Positions 23,244-35,790 of a stretch of 64,000 bases of DNA are shown one piece after another. The stretch lies in assembly GCA_008360975.2 (NCBI GenBank), contig CM039211.1:5765522-5829521 (forward strand). The letters are read 5' to 3'. Position 1 is the stretch's first letter. Every line of letters starts with the position of its first letter. The position numbers were made by a program, and so were the translations under genes. Source of the stretch: Lichenostomus cassidix (taxonomy: Eukaryota > Chordata > Aves > Passeriformes > Meliphagidae). The notes under the pieces were generated by a model that saw only the letters and a program-made list of their open reading frames with translations, ran no database searches and was not told the origin of the DNA.

Positions 23244-26200
23244 GAAAAGGTTTTGCTGTGTCTGAACAATCAGCACCTCGTGCACAGAATTATTTTTAAT
23301 TATTTTCAGCTTGGACAACATTCCTGTGCATGTGGCCTGTGTACACAAAAACTCCAAGAAATCCTTCCTCTCTCACTCACTGAGCAAGGAATTTGTTTCT
23401 GTTCCTTGTGTGTTCCTACAGAGAGCCATGAAATCCAAACTGCATCTGAGCCCTTTTTGATTCCAGCAATCCATTTTATACTCCTAACTTGCTAATTCAT
23501 TTCTTCAATACACCTTCTCTGTCACATCCTATTTGCTTTACTGCTACCAGTGCTGCTCTCTCAAGTGATGAATCTTTCTTCACTGGCTGGGAGCTTGGAA
23601 TCAATTCCAGAGCCCCACACAGGGAATTAATTTGTCATGAGTTCATGAAGCCCTCACAGTTGCCTATGGCTTTAGTTCTCTTCCCCAGATCAAAGCTGTG
23701 GTGCCTCGGAATGCTCTTAGGAAGGACAGAGGGGAAGTGGTGAGAAATATTCCCTTTGTGATGTGCTGTGGCTGTGTCTTTCCATGTTTATGTTTTTTTA
23801 TTGCTTGTGTGCATGGGCAGCAGCGGCAGAACAACTCCAGGCATTTGTTCATATCTGTGAACATGCTGGTGCTGCACTGGACTTTCAGCTGTCTGCTCAT
23901 TTCGTCCTGTCAGATTTGGAACTTGCACACAAAATGTCACTTTGTAATTTAAATGGTAAGTTAGTGTCAGTATTTCCCTGTTGTTTCCTAAATTACTTTC
24001 TCAGTATAATAAAAATATTACTGACCAAGCAATACAGTCTGAGGAGCACAAAAATGTTTTGCAAATGGAATCTTAAATCAGTTAAACAAAACCTATTGGA
24101 AAAGTAGCTGACAGAATAAACAAAATTAAACCAGAAGGTATTTTGAGTTGCATGTTGGGTTGGTCCTTAATAGGAGGTTCTCCCCTCACTGAGTTCAGTT
24201 GAACTCTGGTGCTTTCAGTTTAGCAAATTTTGGGGAGGGTATGGGCAGCATCTATGAGTTGGGAAAACAAAGTGGATTTAGCTATTTTAATAATGCAGAC
24301 CTCTACCATCTGTAAAATTTTCCTGTAGTGCCTCTACATATTAGCACAAATACTCATGTCCCCAAGTCTAATCACTGCTTTACTGCTTTACTGCTTTCCT
24401 GAAATACTGCTTATTTCCTGGAGTACTGTTTATTTCCTGAAATACTTCTTTTGCTTCATGATAATGTACAACTGAGATATTACTGTATGATTTTCATACT
24501 TCATCCTTTTAGAACTAGACATTGAATCTCTGTCTTCATTATATATGCAGCTAATATGTGTATTTCTTTTACTTCATTTTCTACTGGATAAAGGCTAATA
24601 TAGAATTGCATTAAATTTGTATGTAGCATTTTTGAAACATAAGGAACAACAGCTTTTATGTGTATCTGTCTGTTTATTTATCCAAACAATTATCCATGTT
24701 TTTGAGACCAGATTTTGTAGTAATCTTTCCCTTTTACACTATTTTCAGATATAAAAACAAACATGCATTTTCTTAAAAATAGCTGTCTGGCACTGATTTT
24801 TACTGCCCACAGTTCCTGCAGGCTACAAAGGGAGAGGATCGAAGCAGAGCAAGAGACTCGTTTTGTTGTGGTGTTAGGTTTAGCAGGAAAGATAAGTTTT
24901 GTATCTGTTACTCTTTTTCTAATTCTCTGTCTCCAAAGAAAGTAGGATAAAAGGAAGTGGAAGAAATACATCCAAAGTCCCATCCCTCAAATGTGGAAAT
25001 GGGTGTAGAAGGGTTTGGCAGAGGTCTCTGTGAGTGGATCCAGGCTGTGGCACTGAGTCTCCTGAGCTCTAGCTGCACATCTCTTCCTCATGGTTATTAT
25101 TTTCCTGGTGTTAGACCTGGTCTTCTCTCTCAAAACGACTCTGTTGCTCCCAGTTTGTGCAGCTTTTAACTGCTTTTCCTGGGAATCCTAAATGTGGTCA
25201 GGAATCTTTCAGGCTGTTTCCACAGTGGATCCTTATGAGCTCAGTGAAAGCTCAGCCCTTTGGCAGCTGCTGTGGGAACCGAAGGCATTTTCTGCTGGGA
25301 TCCTGGTGACTCCTCATTTCAATTTATTCTGGCTCATGACTCTCCAGCCTGAGCCCTCAGCCCTCAAGACATGCTAAGCTTTTAATTGAACAAAGGGCTG
25401 TAATCACTTTGTTGAGGGTTTTATTCAAGAGGCTCTCAGGAAGTGAAGAAGGAACAAGACAGAGCTGGAAAAGGGCAGCTGGGTTAGGGACAAATAAAAT
25501 GGATGTGCATCAGTGGGTGCCCTGTGGTGATTCCTGAGCATTTTATGGTAGAAAGGTAAAATAGAAAAGTACTAATGCCCTGAACAGGCTAAACAGCACC
25601 AGGTGGAGCTGTGTGTCTGGGCTGAAACCAGAGAAGTAGAGAGGCCATTTGAACTAATTTCAAATACCATTTTCATCTGTGTCTTTCCAGATCAGGACAG
25701 AAAGCCAGTTGAAGTGTTCGCTGTATTTATTATCTGTATTTATTACATGTTAAAACAGAGGGAGGAGCCCAGCTCTGAAGCTGTACTATCAAAATACTGC
25801 TCTCCAAACCTGAAGTGTGGAATATGTGATGGAGAGGATACAACAAAGAGGTTGGAAATACAAAGTGGTTTGTAACTGATTTCTTCCTGAAGAGCTGATT
25901 TTACATTTTGCAAGGCTGGTAAAAGTTCATCTGTCATCTGAATGTGAGGCAGCAAAGGTGAAGTGAAAGATGCAGAACTGATCTTTGACAACACATCTGA
26001 AATTTGGCAAACAGGAGTCAGGAGCATCATGTTGTGACTCTGTAGTTATGACTGAGAAATCTGAAAAATAAGGGAAAAGTAGAACAAATGAATAGGCAGA
26101 ACTCAGAATCAACTCAATCAAGTACAATATAAAGAAACACATTCACCATGACAAGAACTGACAGTCAGCACAAGGCCCTGCATTAAGGATGAATTTCTGT

Positions 26201-27125
26201 AGTATTTATGAGAACTGGGGATTAATGGAGGAAAGAGATTTAATCAGAAGGAGCTGATGGAGTCTTTCACAAAAATCATTCTTTCAGAAGGCTGAGTTTT
26301 ATGACAAACTTGTCCACTCTGATTGCTGCAGTTAATTAGATGCTGTAGCACAGTGTGGGTATGTGGTGGATACTGGCTGGGTAGAAGGCATGGAGAAAAA
26401 AAATCAAAATGCATCAGAATAAGCAAGATTTTTTTAAAATAAGGCTTTTTTTTTTTTTTTTTGTCAATGAAGCGACAGCAGCTTTTTAGCATTTTACAGT
26501 AGGAGAGTTATCTTCTGGTCCATCAACATTCAGCTCACATTTACTCACTTCACTGAATCCTGGGGGTTATAGTTACCAGCTGGTCACAGATACTGCACTG
26601 AGAATTAGATTGGGGTTCTTGCTCTGAGCTTCTGAATATCTTTAATAATGATAACAATGTTCTTTAGCTATGGAGAGTTTTTGCTTGCCTTTTTTTTTTT
26701 TTTTTTTATTTCCATGCAACCTTTTAATCTCTGAATTCAGCATAACAAGTAAACAGTTCAGCGTGAGGCAGGAAGAATGGTGGACCTTCAGTGTAGTGAA
26801 TGTGAATGCAGATTTCAAATACTTGATCCCTTTAGGAAGTGAATGGGATGTTAAGTGATTTGGGTTGGGGGAGCAGAAGAATTCAATAGGAAAGACAGCC
26901 TTTATGAACCAAAATAAAAATGTGTGAAAAGCAATGAGAGTGGCTACTATTAATGAAGTTCATAAACTAGAAAAACTGTGACACAGTGCTGCTGACCCCT
27001 CTGAAATGGTGAGTATAGAACTCCAGTGAGATTCCAGTGATAAGACTGCGTGGAACCTAATCTGGAAAGTCCTTCAAGTAAGGAAAAAGAAGACAACCAA
27101 GGAAGAAAAAAAATGCAAAAGACTG
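23244..27125. other. unique intergenic DNA
   Basis: No gene was supported. It contains T runs at about 26,447-26,462 and 26,690-26,708. At 24,380-24,450 a unit of about 20 bases (tttcctgaaatactgctta-like) is repeated about three times. Confidence 0.5.
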
Positions 27126-27352
27126 AGGTTTCTAATGCTTTTACCAGGGTCTGTAATGACAGGACAAGGGCCAAAAGTTCTCTATCAAGAGCAGGTAGGC
27201 TTAGACTGGGTCTAGGTAAGAAAATTTTTATGAACAAAGTGGTGAGGCTCTGGCACAGGCTGCCCAGAGAAGCTGTGGCAGGGTCTCCCCATGGCAGGGT
27301 TTGGGACTGGTCTTTGAGGTCCCTTCCAACCCAAACCATTCTGTGATTCTGT
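27126..27352 (+). mobile_element. CR1 LINE 3' fragment
   Basis: It contains 'aatgacaggacaaggg', the 'ggctctggcacaggctgcc' block and the terminal 'ttgaggtcccttccaaccc' followed by 'attctgtgattctgtg'. Diverged and 5' truncated. Confidence 0.9.
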
Positions 27353-30300
27353 GTTTCCAAACAGACAGTGTGATCTGGAAAGTTGCATCCTGACAAAGAA
27401 GATCAATAAAGAGAAGGATAAAATGCTTGTTCTGGCTCTGCTTACTTTGGAAAGCAATACACTGGCCAAAATCCAGTGCTTTGTATTTGCCACTCTGAAT
27501 GTCTCCTCTAGATGGATCAGATGCCATCCTTCTGAATCTATTGCTCTCAGGATGAGTTATCTGGAAGTGGTATTCTAATTCATATTACTCTTACATGCCA
27601 GATAGCTTACATTTTAAATTGATTTGTTCATAAATGAGCACTGTGATGCACTTAAAAGAAAATTACTTTGTTTATGCTAAAAATCCAATATTACATGCTA
27701 ATTGTGCCAGTGTGCTGCTAATTAACCTTTATTCTGTTTCTTCCTAAGAGATAATGGGTGTATCTATGGATTGGTAGAGTGACTGAAACTCCACAGAAAG
27801 GAGAGTTTTTAAGTGACGTACATTGCAGTTTTTCTTCTTTTTACTGAGGTGTGGCAAAAGCTGGGAAGAGAAAGAGGTACACTGGAAATGAAATCCATGA
27901 ATCCATGGAGAGGATCCCGTGCAGGAGCAGGTTTTCTGGCAGCACCCACTGTGAGCCCATGGAAAGGACCATGCCGGAGCAGTTCGTGGGGAACTGCAGC
28001 CTGTGGGAAGGACACACATTGGAGAGTTCATGGGCTGTAGACCAGGTTTGGGACCCCACCATGGAGCAGGGAGGAGAGTGAGAGAAAGGAGCAGCACAGA
28101 CAGTGTGTGATGAACTGACCACAGCCCCTGGTCACTATCCCCCTGTGCTACCTGTGGGAAGGAGGGAGGGAAGTTGGAAGCAGGAGAAGAAGGAAGGGTG
28201 GGGAGAATGTTAACTCAAAAGCTGTTTCCTCATCCCCAGAGAATGCCCCTGTTTGTCCAGTGCAGGAAATTGCAATACACTTTCCATAGCCATGCTTTCT
28301 TGTGATCATAGTTTCTGGTCCTTCTGAAGATTGTTTCTGGAGCAGAGATGTGACAGACAGGTACCCATGGCTTTGTCAAGTGAAATACAAAGGAGTTGCA
28401 AAAGGACATGAAGGACAGTCTCATGAATAAGAAAGTATTTGCTGAAGTTCACTGCCCTCATGAAAAATTATGATCTGCATTAAAATTAAAATAAGGTAAA
28501 TAAAAGCTTTGGTAAGTGCTATGTGACAAAAAGCTCAGCGTTCCTGAGTGGTGGGAGAGAAACGCAGAGACACCTCAAAGCACAGCAAGTGTTCACATTA
28601 AAGGCCTTTTAAGTTGGGATTCCTCACAGGCACTGGAATATGCTGACACTTCTCCCAGCTGTTCTGCATCCCAGTTGAGTTTGGCATTGACAGGAGAGAT
28701 TAAAGTGACATCTGGTTTCTGACGGAGTCAGTCACTGTGTAGCTTCCAGGATGAGCAAATGGCTACAGCCTTGGGGCTTTCAGCCACAACTCAGCCCCTG
28801 AATTCTGACCCTTGGGTATTCTCCCTTCAGGGCTTTCCTTTTCTCTGCCTGTGGGACATTTTTCTGCCCGGAGAGACAGAAATTTCTGTTCCTTTGCATT
28901 TTCTGATCCAGACTGCTGGTATGTGACATGAGTCGATATGTGACAAGATTTCTTCAAACCTTTGAGCAGTGTCTCAGGAAGGGTTACAGAAACAAGCACA
29001 GGGAAGGGAAGGGTAGAACTTGGTTATTTCTGAGCAATGGGAAGATTTAGAGGTATTTATACAGGGATCCTGTCATGATCACTTTTTCCAGTCTCCATTG
29101 TAAGGGTGAGGCCCAGTTAGTTTGGAGTTTTCATTGGTCTGATATAAAGAGAATCTCATCTTAGAAGAGAAACCTTCTCTGCTTGGTCCTGATTTCAGAC
29201 TAGGGAGGCCAAGTTATGTTATTTTTCCTTTTTCAGACCAAAATCAGTTTGAGACTCAGTTCCAATAGAGCTTGGCATTGCACTTGCACATATTTCCAGG
29301 TATTAGAGTAAGAACAAATCTAGGGAACACATCCAGAGAGCCCAAGACCAGGTGACATCCTAATTCCTGTACCAGGTAAACTTGCTCTTGTTTGTAGCAT
29401 TACAGTGGTGCTAAAACAGGCAGCACATGGATTAAATTCTATTTTGGAAGGAACAAAACATCATTAAACTAGACATGCTATTGCTGTTTCTAAGCAGAAG
29501 GAAAAGCACCTTCTCTTGACTTGCTCACAAACGATCACAGACTAAATTTGTAAATCTGCATCGTTCTGAGTTTTTAATAAGGAGACAACAATTTCTTAGC
29601 AACCAGAGCGTTTCCTTTAGATAATAAGAATTAAACAAACACGTAACTCACATCAAGGTCAATTCAGAAAAAAAAAGGGAAAAGCCATAGCAGAAAAATA
29701 GGAGATACCTGTGAGGGGTAAGAACTGTGGTGAATTACAGGAGTGTGTGTACACTACACCAGGAGAGGCTGAACACCAGAGTAAAGAAGCAAACCCACCC
29801 AAGCAGAGGTGAGTGAGGACATTGGCAGTGATGTGCAGGGTTTATGGTGGGGCTTTGGCACGGAACCAGAGTGTGAATGACATGGAACCAGCTCAGGAGA
29901 CTGGAAGAGCTGCAGCAAAAAGCAATCACTGGAGCACAGGCTGGGGCAGCAGGCAGCTGAGGGATGTGTGTGGGTGAGGATGGAGCTCCCAGAGAGCAGA
30001 TCAGCCACACAGTCCAGCACTGCTGATGGGAGATAACAGGCAGGAGCTGACACTGGTGTGTCTGAAATTAAAAATCAAGAGAAGAGAGGAAAACACAGCA
30101 ACAAAGAGAGAGGGAACTGCAGTCAAACAAAATGCTTTTGTTTCGAAGTGAGTGATTACAGGCAGACCTTGGAAAATGAGCTGAACCAAGGCCAGCATGG
30201 AGAAAATGTAAGTTGGCATAAATAGTGCCTGGATGTTAATGAGCTGCTAATTTTCCAATTAGGCATATTCTCACTTGATGAATAGAGGTGGATCACACAC

Positions 30301-32220
30301 AAGTGCTTTGGCCTGGACAAGTCTCTCTCAGTTGGATCCGTTGTTGGTGGGGATTCTTTTCACATATTTTGTTTTGCTGTATGCAAACTGCTGAGCAAGT
30401 TGACATTTCCTGCATAAACAGGAGAAAAAAACCAGGTGGAATTGAGCTCTGTTACAGACTCCAAGGGGAACACTTGTTCTTGGTATCAGGGAGTGTATTA
30501 GGCACAGTTAACTGGTGGGAAAATCAAATAGCACCTGTGTCTTTGCCCTTAGTCTGGCTGAACTTTGGCCTTAGAATTCAGCTGGTGAGCTCTGACTGCC
30601 TTCTTTATCCTCTCTGTGGTCAGAACAGAAGGAAACAGAAGGGCTTCTACAAAAGGTCTCATTGCCACTGGCAGTGCCACCAGCCCTTGTCACCTCTCAT
30701 GCCCCTCATGACCACTTGAGAAGGGAATTTCTAGGTCTTTTGCCTCCCTTGCTGCCGTTTCCCACTGAAAGGAGGTTTCAGAGATGGAGTTGTCACCTGA
30801 GGAGCTGAGACCCATTGTTTTCTTCCTGTGCCAGGCAACAGGATGCTTGACATTGGTCAAGCATTGGTCAAGCAGCTCCCACAAGGGACAGAGGAAATGT
30901 CCCCTTTGCACTGTAGGGCCTTCAGAGGAAGAGATGGGAAAGAATTGCACTGGAGATCATAAAACCCTAGCAGCTCTCACACCTTCAGCTCTCACTTCTG
31001 GCTGTGCCTTTCTGCCATACACAAGAGGTGCCTGTTTTGCTCCTTTCTCCCCAGTTTTTCTCTCAAGATTTGGGTACAACTTTCTCTTTATTCCTTCTTA
31101 CCACATGCTTTGTTTACTCCATTTGCTGTTTCCTTCCCTGCCCCTGTCCCATCTTTCCAGGGTTTCCACTTCCATTGCCCTTCTTGTGTTGCCGATTGGG
31201 AAGAGGTGGCACATTTTGGCACATTTTGGGCTTCACTCCCTCCATGAGGCTGTTCTGGGCTCTCCCTCACACTCAGGCTGGCAGTGGCAGCACTGCAGCA
31301 GCAGCAGAGCATCTTTGCAGCTCAGTGCTCAATTCCAGACCCATGGCCTGCCTTTGCCAAGGGCTGAGCTTGGTAGCTCACAGCTCACTACAGAGCTGGA
31401 GAGTTTATAGCAGTGAGACCATTTGCCAGACATGTCTGGCTGAGCTGCATATGCTATTTGAGTGCTCTTTTACCCTTCCAGATCGTGGATTTATCCTTTA
31501 TGCTGCATTTTATCTTGTGGAAAAAATTACTTTTTCACTCTTAAATATTTTTCTCGTTTTCCTACAATGAAAAAGCATTCTCCCAAGAAGGCTGCTGGGA
31601 AGTTCCTCAGGGTCGGTCGGCTAAGGAGAGTTTTTAATGGAGCATGTATCCACGTGAGTGCACCTCTGCAAGGAACATCAAGCACACTGCTTTATTTTGC
31701 CTCTGTGAATGTGCTCTGAGAGTGGTGTGAGCAGCCACATAGCTCTGATTATCCCTGCAAAGTGGTGTTTGGTGCAGGGAGGCACTCCTGGGAAGAAGAG
31801 CAGATCAGGAATGTTCCCTGGGGAGAGGGGACTGATGGATTTCAGGAGATCACTGCTCTCTGCAGCCTCTTTATCTGCCTGGTGAAACCTCAGCTCTGTC
31901 AGTGATGCCCCTGGTGCAGGACTGCTCATAGATTTGCAGAGTTACCTTTAGCTGGATCATTTCCAACCACCTTCAGACCTTTTCACTCCCAAGGCTCATG
32001 CTGGTGCTTGTGCTGCCTTATTCTTTAGACTCAAGGCACTGAGTTACTGCAGAAAGAGTTACTGGGATTTTGGAGCAGAAACCAAGGCTTTCTGTGCAGC
32101 AAACCCTGTAACAAAGACTATGTCTTCTTCCACTGCTTTCCCTGCTTGAGGGAGAAAGCATCTTTAACTGCTTTCTTCTTGCAATTGTGAAATTTAAGAC
32201 AGCTAATGAAGAAACTGGAC
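27353..32220. other. intergenic DNA with a possible old repeat at 27.8-28.1 kb
   Basis: Between about 27,890 and 28,090 a motif of the kind 'ccatggagaggatcc', 'ccatggaaaggaccatg' and 'gggaaggacacacattgg' recurs, resembling a dispersed avian repeat with short internal repeats. The rest shows no gene or clear repeat. Confidence 0.35.
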
Positions 32221-32654
32221 CTTCCTTCCTTCCTTCCTTCCTTCCTTCCTTCCTTCCTTCCTTCCTTCCTTCCTTCCTTCCTTCCTTCCTTCCTTCCTTC
32301 CTTCCTTCCTTCCTTTCTTCCTTTTTTTTTTTCCTTCCTTCCTTCCTTCCTTCCTTCCTTCCTTCCTTCCTTCCTTCCTTCCTTCCTTCCTTCCTTCCTT
32401 CCTTCCTTCCTTCCTTCCTTCCTTCCTTCCTTCCTTCCTTCCTTCCTTCCTTCCTTCCTTCCTTCCTTCCTTCCTTCCTTCCTTCCTTCCTTCCTTCCTT
32501 CCTTCCTTCCTTCCTTCCTTCCTTCCTTCCTTCCTTCCTTCTTCTTCCTTCCTTCCTTCCTTCCTTCCTTCCTTCCTCCCTCCTCCCTCCCTCCCTCCCT
32601 CCCTCCCTCCCTCCCTCCTCCCTCCCTCCCTCCCTCCCTCCCTCCCTCCCTCCC
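32221..32654. repeat. long TTCC microsatellite passing into CTCC
   Basis: About 355 bases of TTCC tetranucleotide are interrupted at 32,314-32,332 by a T run and at about 32,541 by CTTC slippage, then about 75 bases of CCTC. The plus strand is pure pyrimidine. Long S/F/L/P frames here and G/R/K/E frames on the other strand are artefacts of the repeat. Confidence 0.97.
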
Positions 32655-35458
32655 TTATTTTCTCAGACTGACATAGCAGTTTTTCACAGTGGAGTCCAGG
32701 GGGATTAATGGTCATGGCCACAGCAGTGGTGTGGAGGCCTGCAGAAATAGCAGTTTTGTGAGGAACAAAACAGGGCAAACAGAAAGAAGATGAGACACTT
32801 TGAGGAAAAGCAGATTTCTGTGGCCTCAGCTCTGCAGTGGTGACACCACACTGCACCCAGAGCTCCAGGTGGCCCTGGGGACCTGCTGGGCAGCTCTGCC
32901 TCAGCAGCAGAGGTTCATTCCCCTTCCTAGTGGCTGATCCCTCGCTCCAGAGACCACTGGGCAGATGGTGAACACTCTGCCTTTGCAAGGAGAAAACATT
33001 CTGCAAACTCCCTGGACTTGTAATGAGAACAGCATGCTAATGTTAATTATAGCAAAGCCATTTGTGAAGCATTTAATGAACACATTCTCCCCGTGTGCTG
33101 GCTTCCCAGTCAACACTGAATTGGAGATCTTTACTGGTATTAAGACAAATCTGGTTTTAATATTGTGTCTTACTCGACATTAAAGGATGACACCCAAGCT
33201 AAAATGTGTGGTCAACTTCTCATCTAATTTACTCAGTAAATTGTACCACATTTTCAGTTACATTAAGAGAGTAATTGCTTTCATTTGCCAGTTTAATTTG
33301 CACAGAATAAGCCACTGCTAGGGAAAGGGAGGTTTGACAGTCAGGATTTGAAAGCAGATGAGTACTTTAAATCATACTCATTTAGGAAAGATGTTGAATT
33401 TCTTTTGTAAGAGGACGGCAGCTACAGCCTATGTTCTTAATTCGGCTTAACTGTGCTTCAGAGAAGAGCATCTGATCCCTGGCCACCTCATGTCCTGGGA
33501 AAACAGTGGCATGTGTGAGTTACTTCCTTAGAAAGATGGCATTAACATCTGTATCTGCCAGCTTGACTGAAAGTATTTGCTTGCAGGGAGATGTTGATGG
33601 ATTTGTTTTCTGTTGGGAAAACTGAGCTCAGTTATTGCTGCAGAACAAAGCACCTGTGGAACAGGAGCCCAGAGCTGCTGGCAGTGAGGGTGATCCAGGC
33701 CCCACCAGTGACCAGGGCTTGTGGAGAAAACATGTGTGCCTTTATTTAGAGTTTCCTTTTCCTTATTCCCTTCCCTCATTCCAGAGTGTTTTCTTTAAAT
33801 TGTCTTTAACCAAGATCTGGTCATCACTTTTTGGAAAGTGGGGACAGGAGCATGTGTTGTTTGACAAATGCTTTAAGTCCTTTCACGATGCTGAGAATCT
33901 GAGTGCCACAAGTGTTTTAAGGCTCCCTGTTTTGCTGGTTTTAACACAGTTTTTGAGTGTTACTTTGAGTTCATTTGCCCTGCAGGTGTAAGGGACAAAA
34001 GTGGCAAAAGAGGAGCAACAGGAAAAGAGAGCAACAGAGTAAGAGAGGAGAGCCACAGAAAGTCCAGGGTGCACTCAGGCATCCTGTGCTACCTCAGCAG
34101 GACGAGGAACAGGAAAAAATAAGCAGTTTCATTACATTCAACACCATAAAAATATACAATTGCATTTCGAATGAGCCTAGGCACATGATGACTTTTCATA
34201 AAATATCTGGGTATCGACATATTGGTTGGACAAGGGAGATAAGCCAAAAATACATGTTATTGCAAATTAACCAGTGCAGCATAATAAATGTCAGTGCCTT
34301 ATCAGTGTACACTATTTGTGCTGCACAGTTCAAGAAGTGAGCTGTTTGGGCTGATTCTGAATGTAAAAGTACTTCTGGCCTCAACAAAATTTCAGTCCAG
34401 AAGAGGTGCTGAGAGGGAGCCACAGCTGTTGTGATTTGTATTTTGCTGGAAATTAAAAATTGCCAGAAGAGCAACTTGTTCTAAATGAAAATGAAATATG
34501 GAGCTATTTCAATTGTGCTTTGCTCCCTGTAGCCATAAGGATCAGAATTTCTGAGCTGTTGGTGGAGACTCCCATTGTACTTTCTGTGGGTGTTCCCTTG
34601 AGGGTTACAGCACAGTTTCTGTGGTTGTTAAACATTTCCTGCACATTGTGTCCACCACAAAAAATTGGCTTTGCAACAGCAATAAATCCATCTGCATACC
34701 TTACAGGAAGCCTATTCTGCATGACATACTTTTCTCCTGTATGAGTATTAAAATCTACTTCTAATTTCAATAATTATAGAAACTGATATTAATAATTAAA
34801 TAACCTGATGCTTAATTATCTGCTAAGCAGTGAATTGCGACTAGTCCATTACCCTCAACACCAAGAAATGTAACTGAACAGATGGCTTAGCAGTAGTTTT
34901 TCCTTGTGCAGCTGACAGCAAAACAGCTTTTTTTTCAATGAAAGGAAGTAAAACTTAATTTCTGGAAATTCAACTCCTCAGAGATGCATAGTGTTTACAT
35001 ATTTTATAGAAGTCTCTGCTCCCTACACAGCTTGGGAAAATCAACTTTACTTTCCAACACCTTTACGTAGTTCTTTGCTTTTGGTGCTTTGTTTTGGTGT
35101 TTTGTTTTGTTTTCTTTCAGAATAAGAGACTTCATGTCAAAAGGAATAGCATGGCAAATGTATTTATCTTAAATATAGAAAAAAAGTTCTTCTATTTGAC
35201 TATCTCCTCTTTTTTTTACACTCAATATTATCAAAATGGCACTGATTTGATTCTAAAATTTAAAATACTGAATTTTTAGTAAGATTAATGTCTTGTTTAA
35301 GTTATCTTGCTGTCTTACCTTCTTTGGTCTTTTGGTACAAATTCTGGCACTGAAGACTCAAGGACAGAATGCCATGGATTAGCTGGAGTCAGACTGCTGT
35401 AGGGACAGAGTTACATCATTCTGGCTAGTAAATGATGAAAATCAGCAAAAATTATTTA
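32655..35458. other. unique intergenic DNA
   Basis: No gene or repeat was recognised. Confidence 0.5.
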
Positions 35459-35466
35459 GGAGAGAA

Positions 35467-35547
<81 letters not shown>

Positions 35548-35553
35548 CAGACA
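35459..35553. repeat. GA then GAAA microsatellite
   Basis: A mixed GAGA/GAAA tract becomes a clean AAAG tetranucleotide run in its 3' half. Confidence 0.95.
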
Positions 35554-35724
35554 TTCCTGTTATCAAATAAAACTGGTTGAAGTGAGCTTCATCTTTACTC
35601 CAATAATCAATGCAAAATGGATAATTAACCTTCTTCCTTAGTCCACTAATGAGATTTTTATGAACCTTTATGTTTTTGAATCCACAACGTATGATTCTTC
35701 AGGTTGTCCTGTGCAGGGCTGGGA

Positions 35725-35790
35725 GTTAAATTTAAATGCTCCTTGTGGATCCCTTCCAACTCAGAGTATTCTATGATTTTATGATTCCAG
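35725..35790 (+). mobile_element. CR1 LINE tail
   Basis: A very short remnant: 'ggatcccttccaactcaga' followed by 'attctatgattttatgatt', the CR1 terminal repeat type. Confidence 0.7.

Noticed and set aside
32187..33006. Open frames of 120-270 codons over the TTCC tract
   Set aside because: Pure repeat translations (LPSFLPSF or GRKEGRKE type) with no protein features.
32990..33330. Candidate conserved non-coding element in AT-rich intergenic DNA
   Set aside because: It looks unique and low in repeats, but conservation cannot be judged from one sequence.
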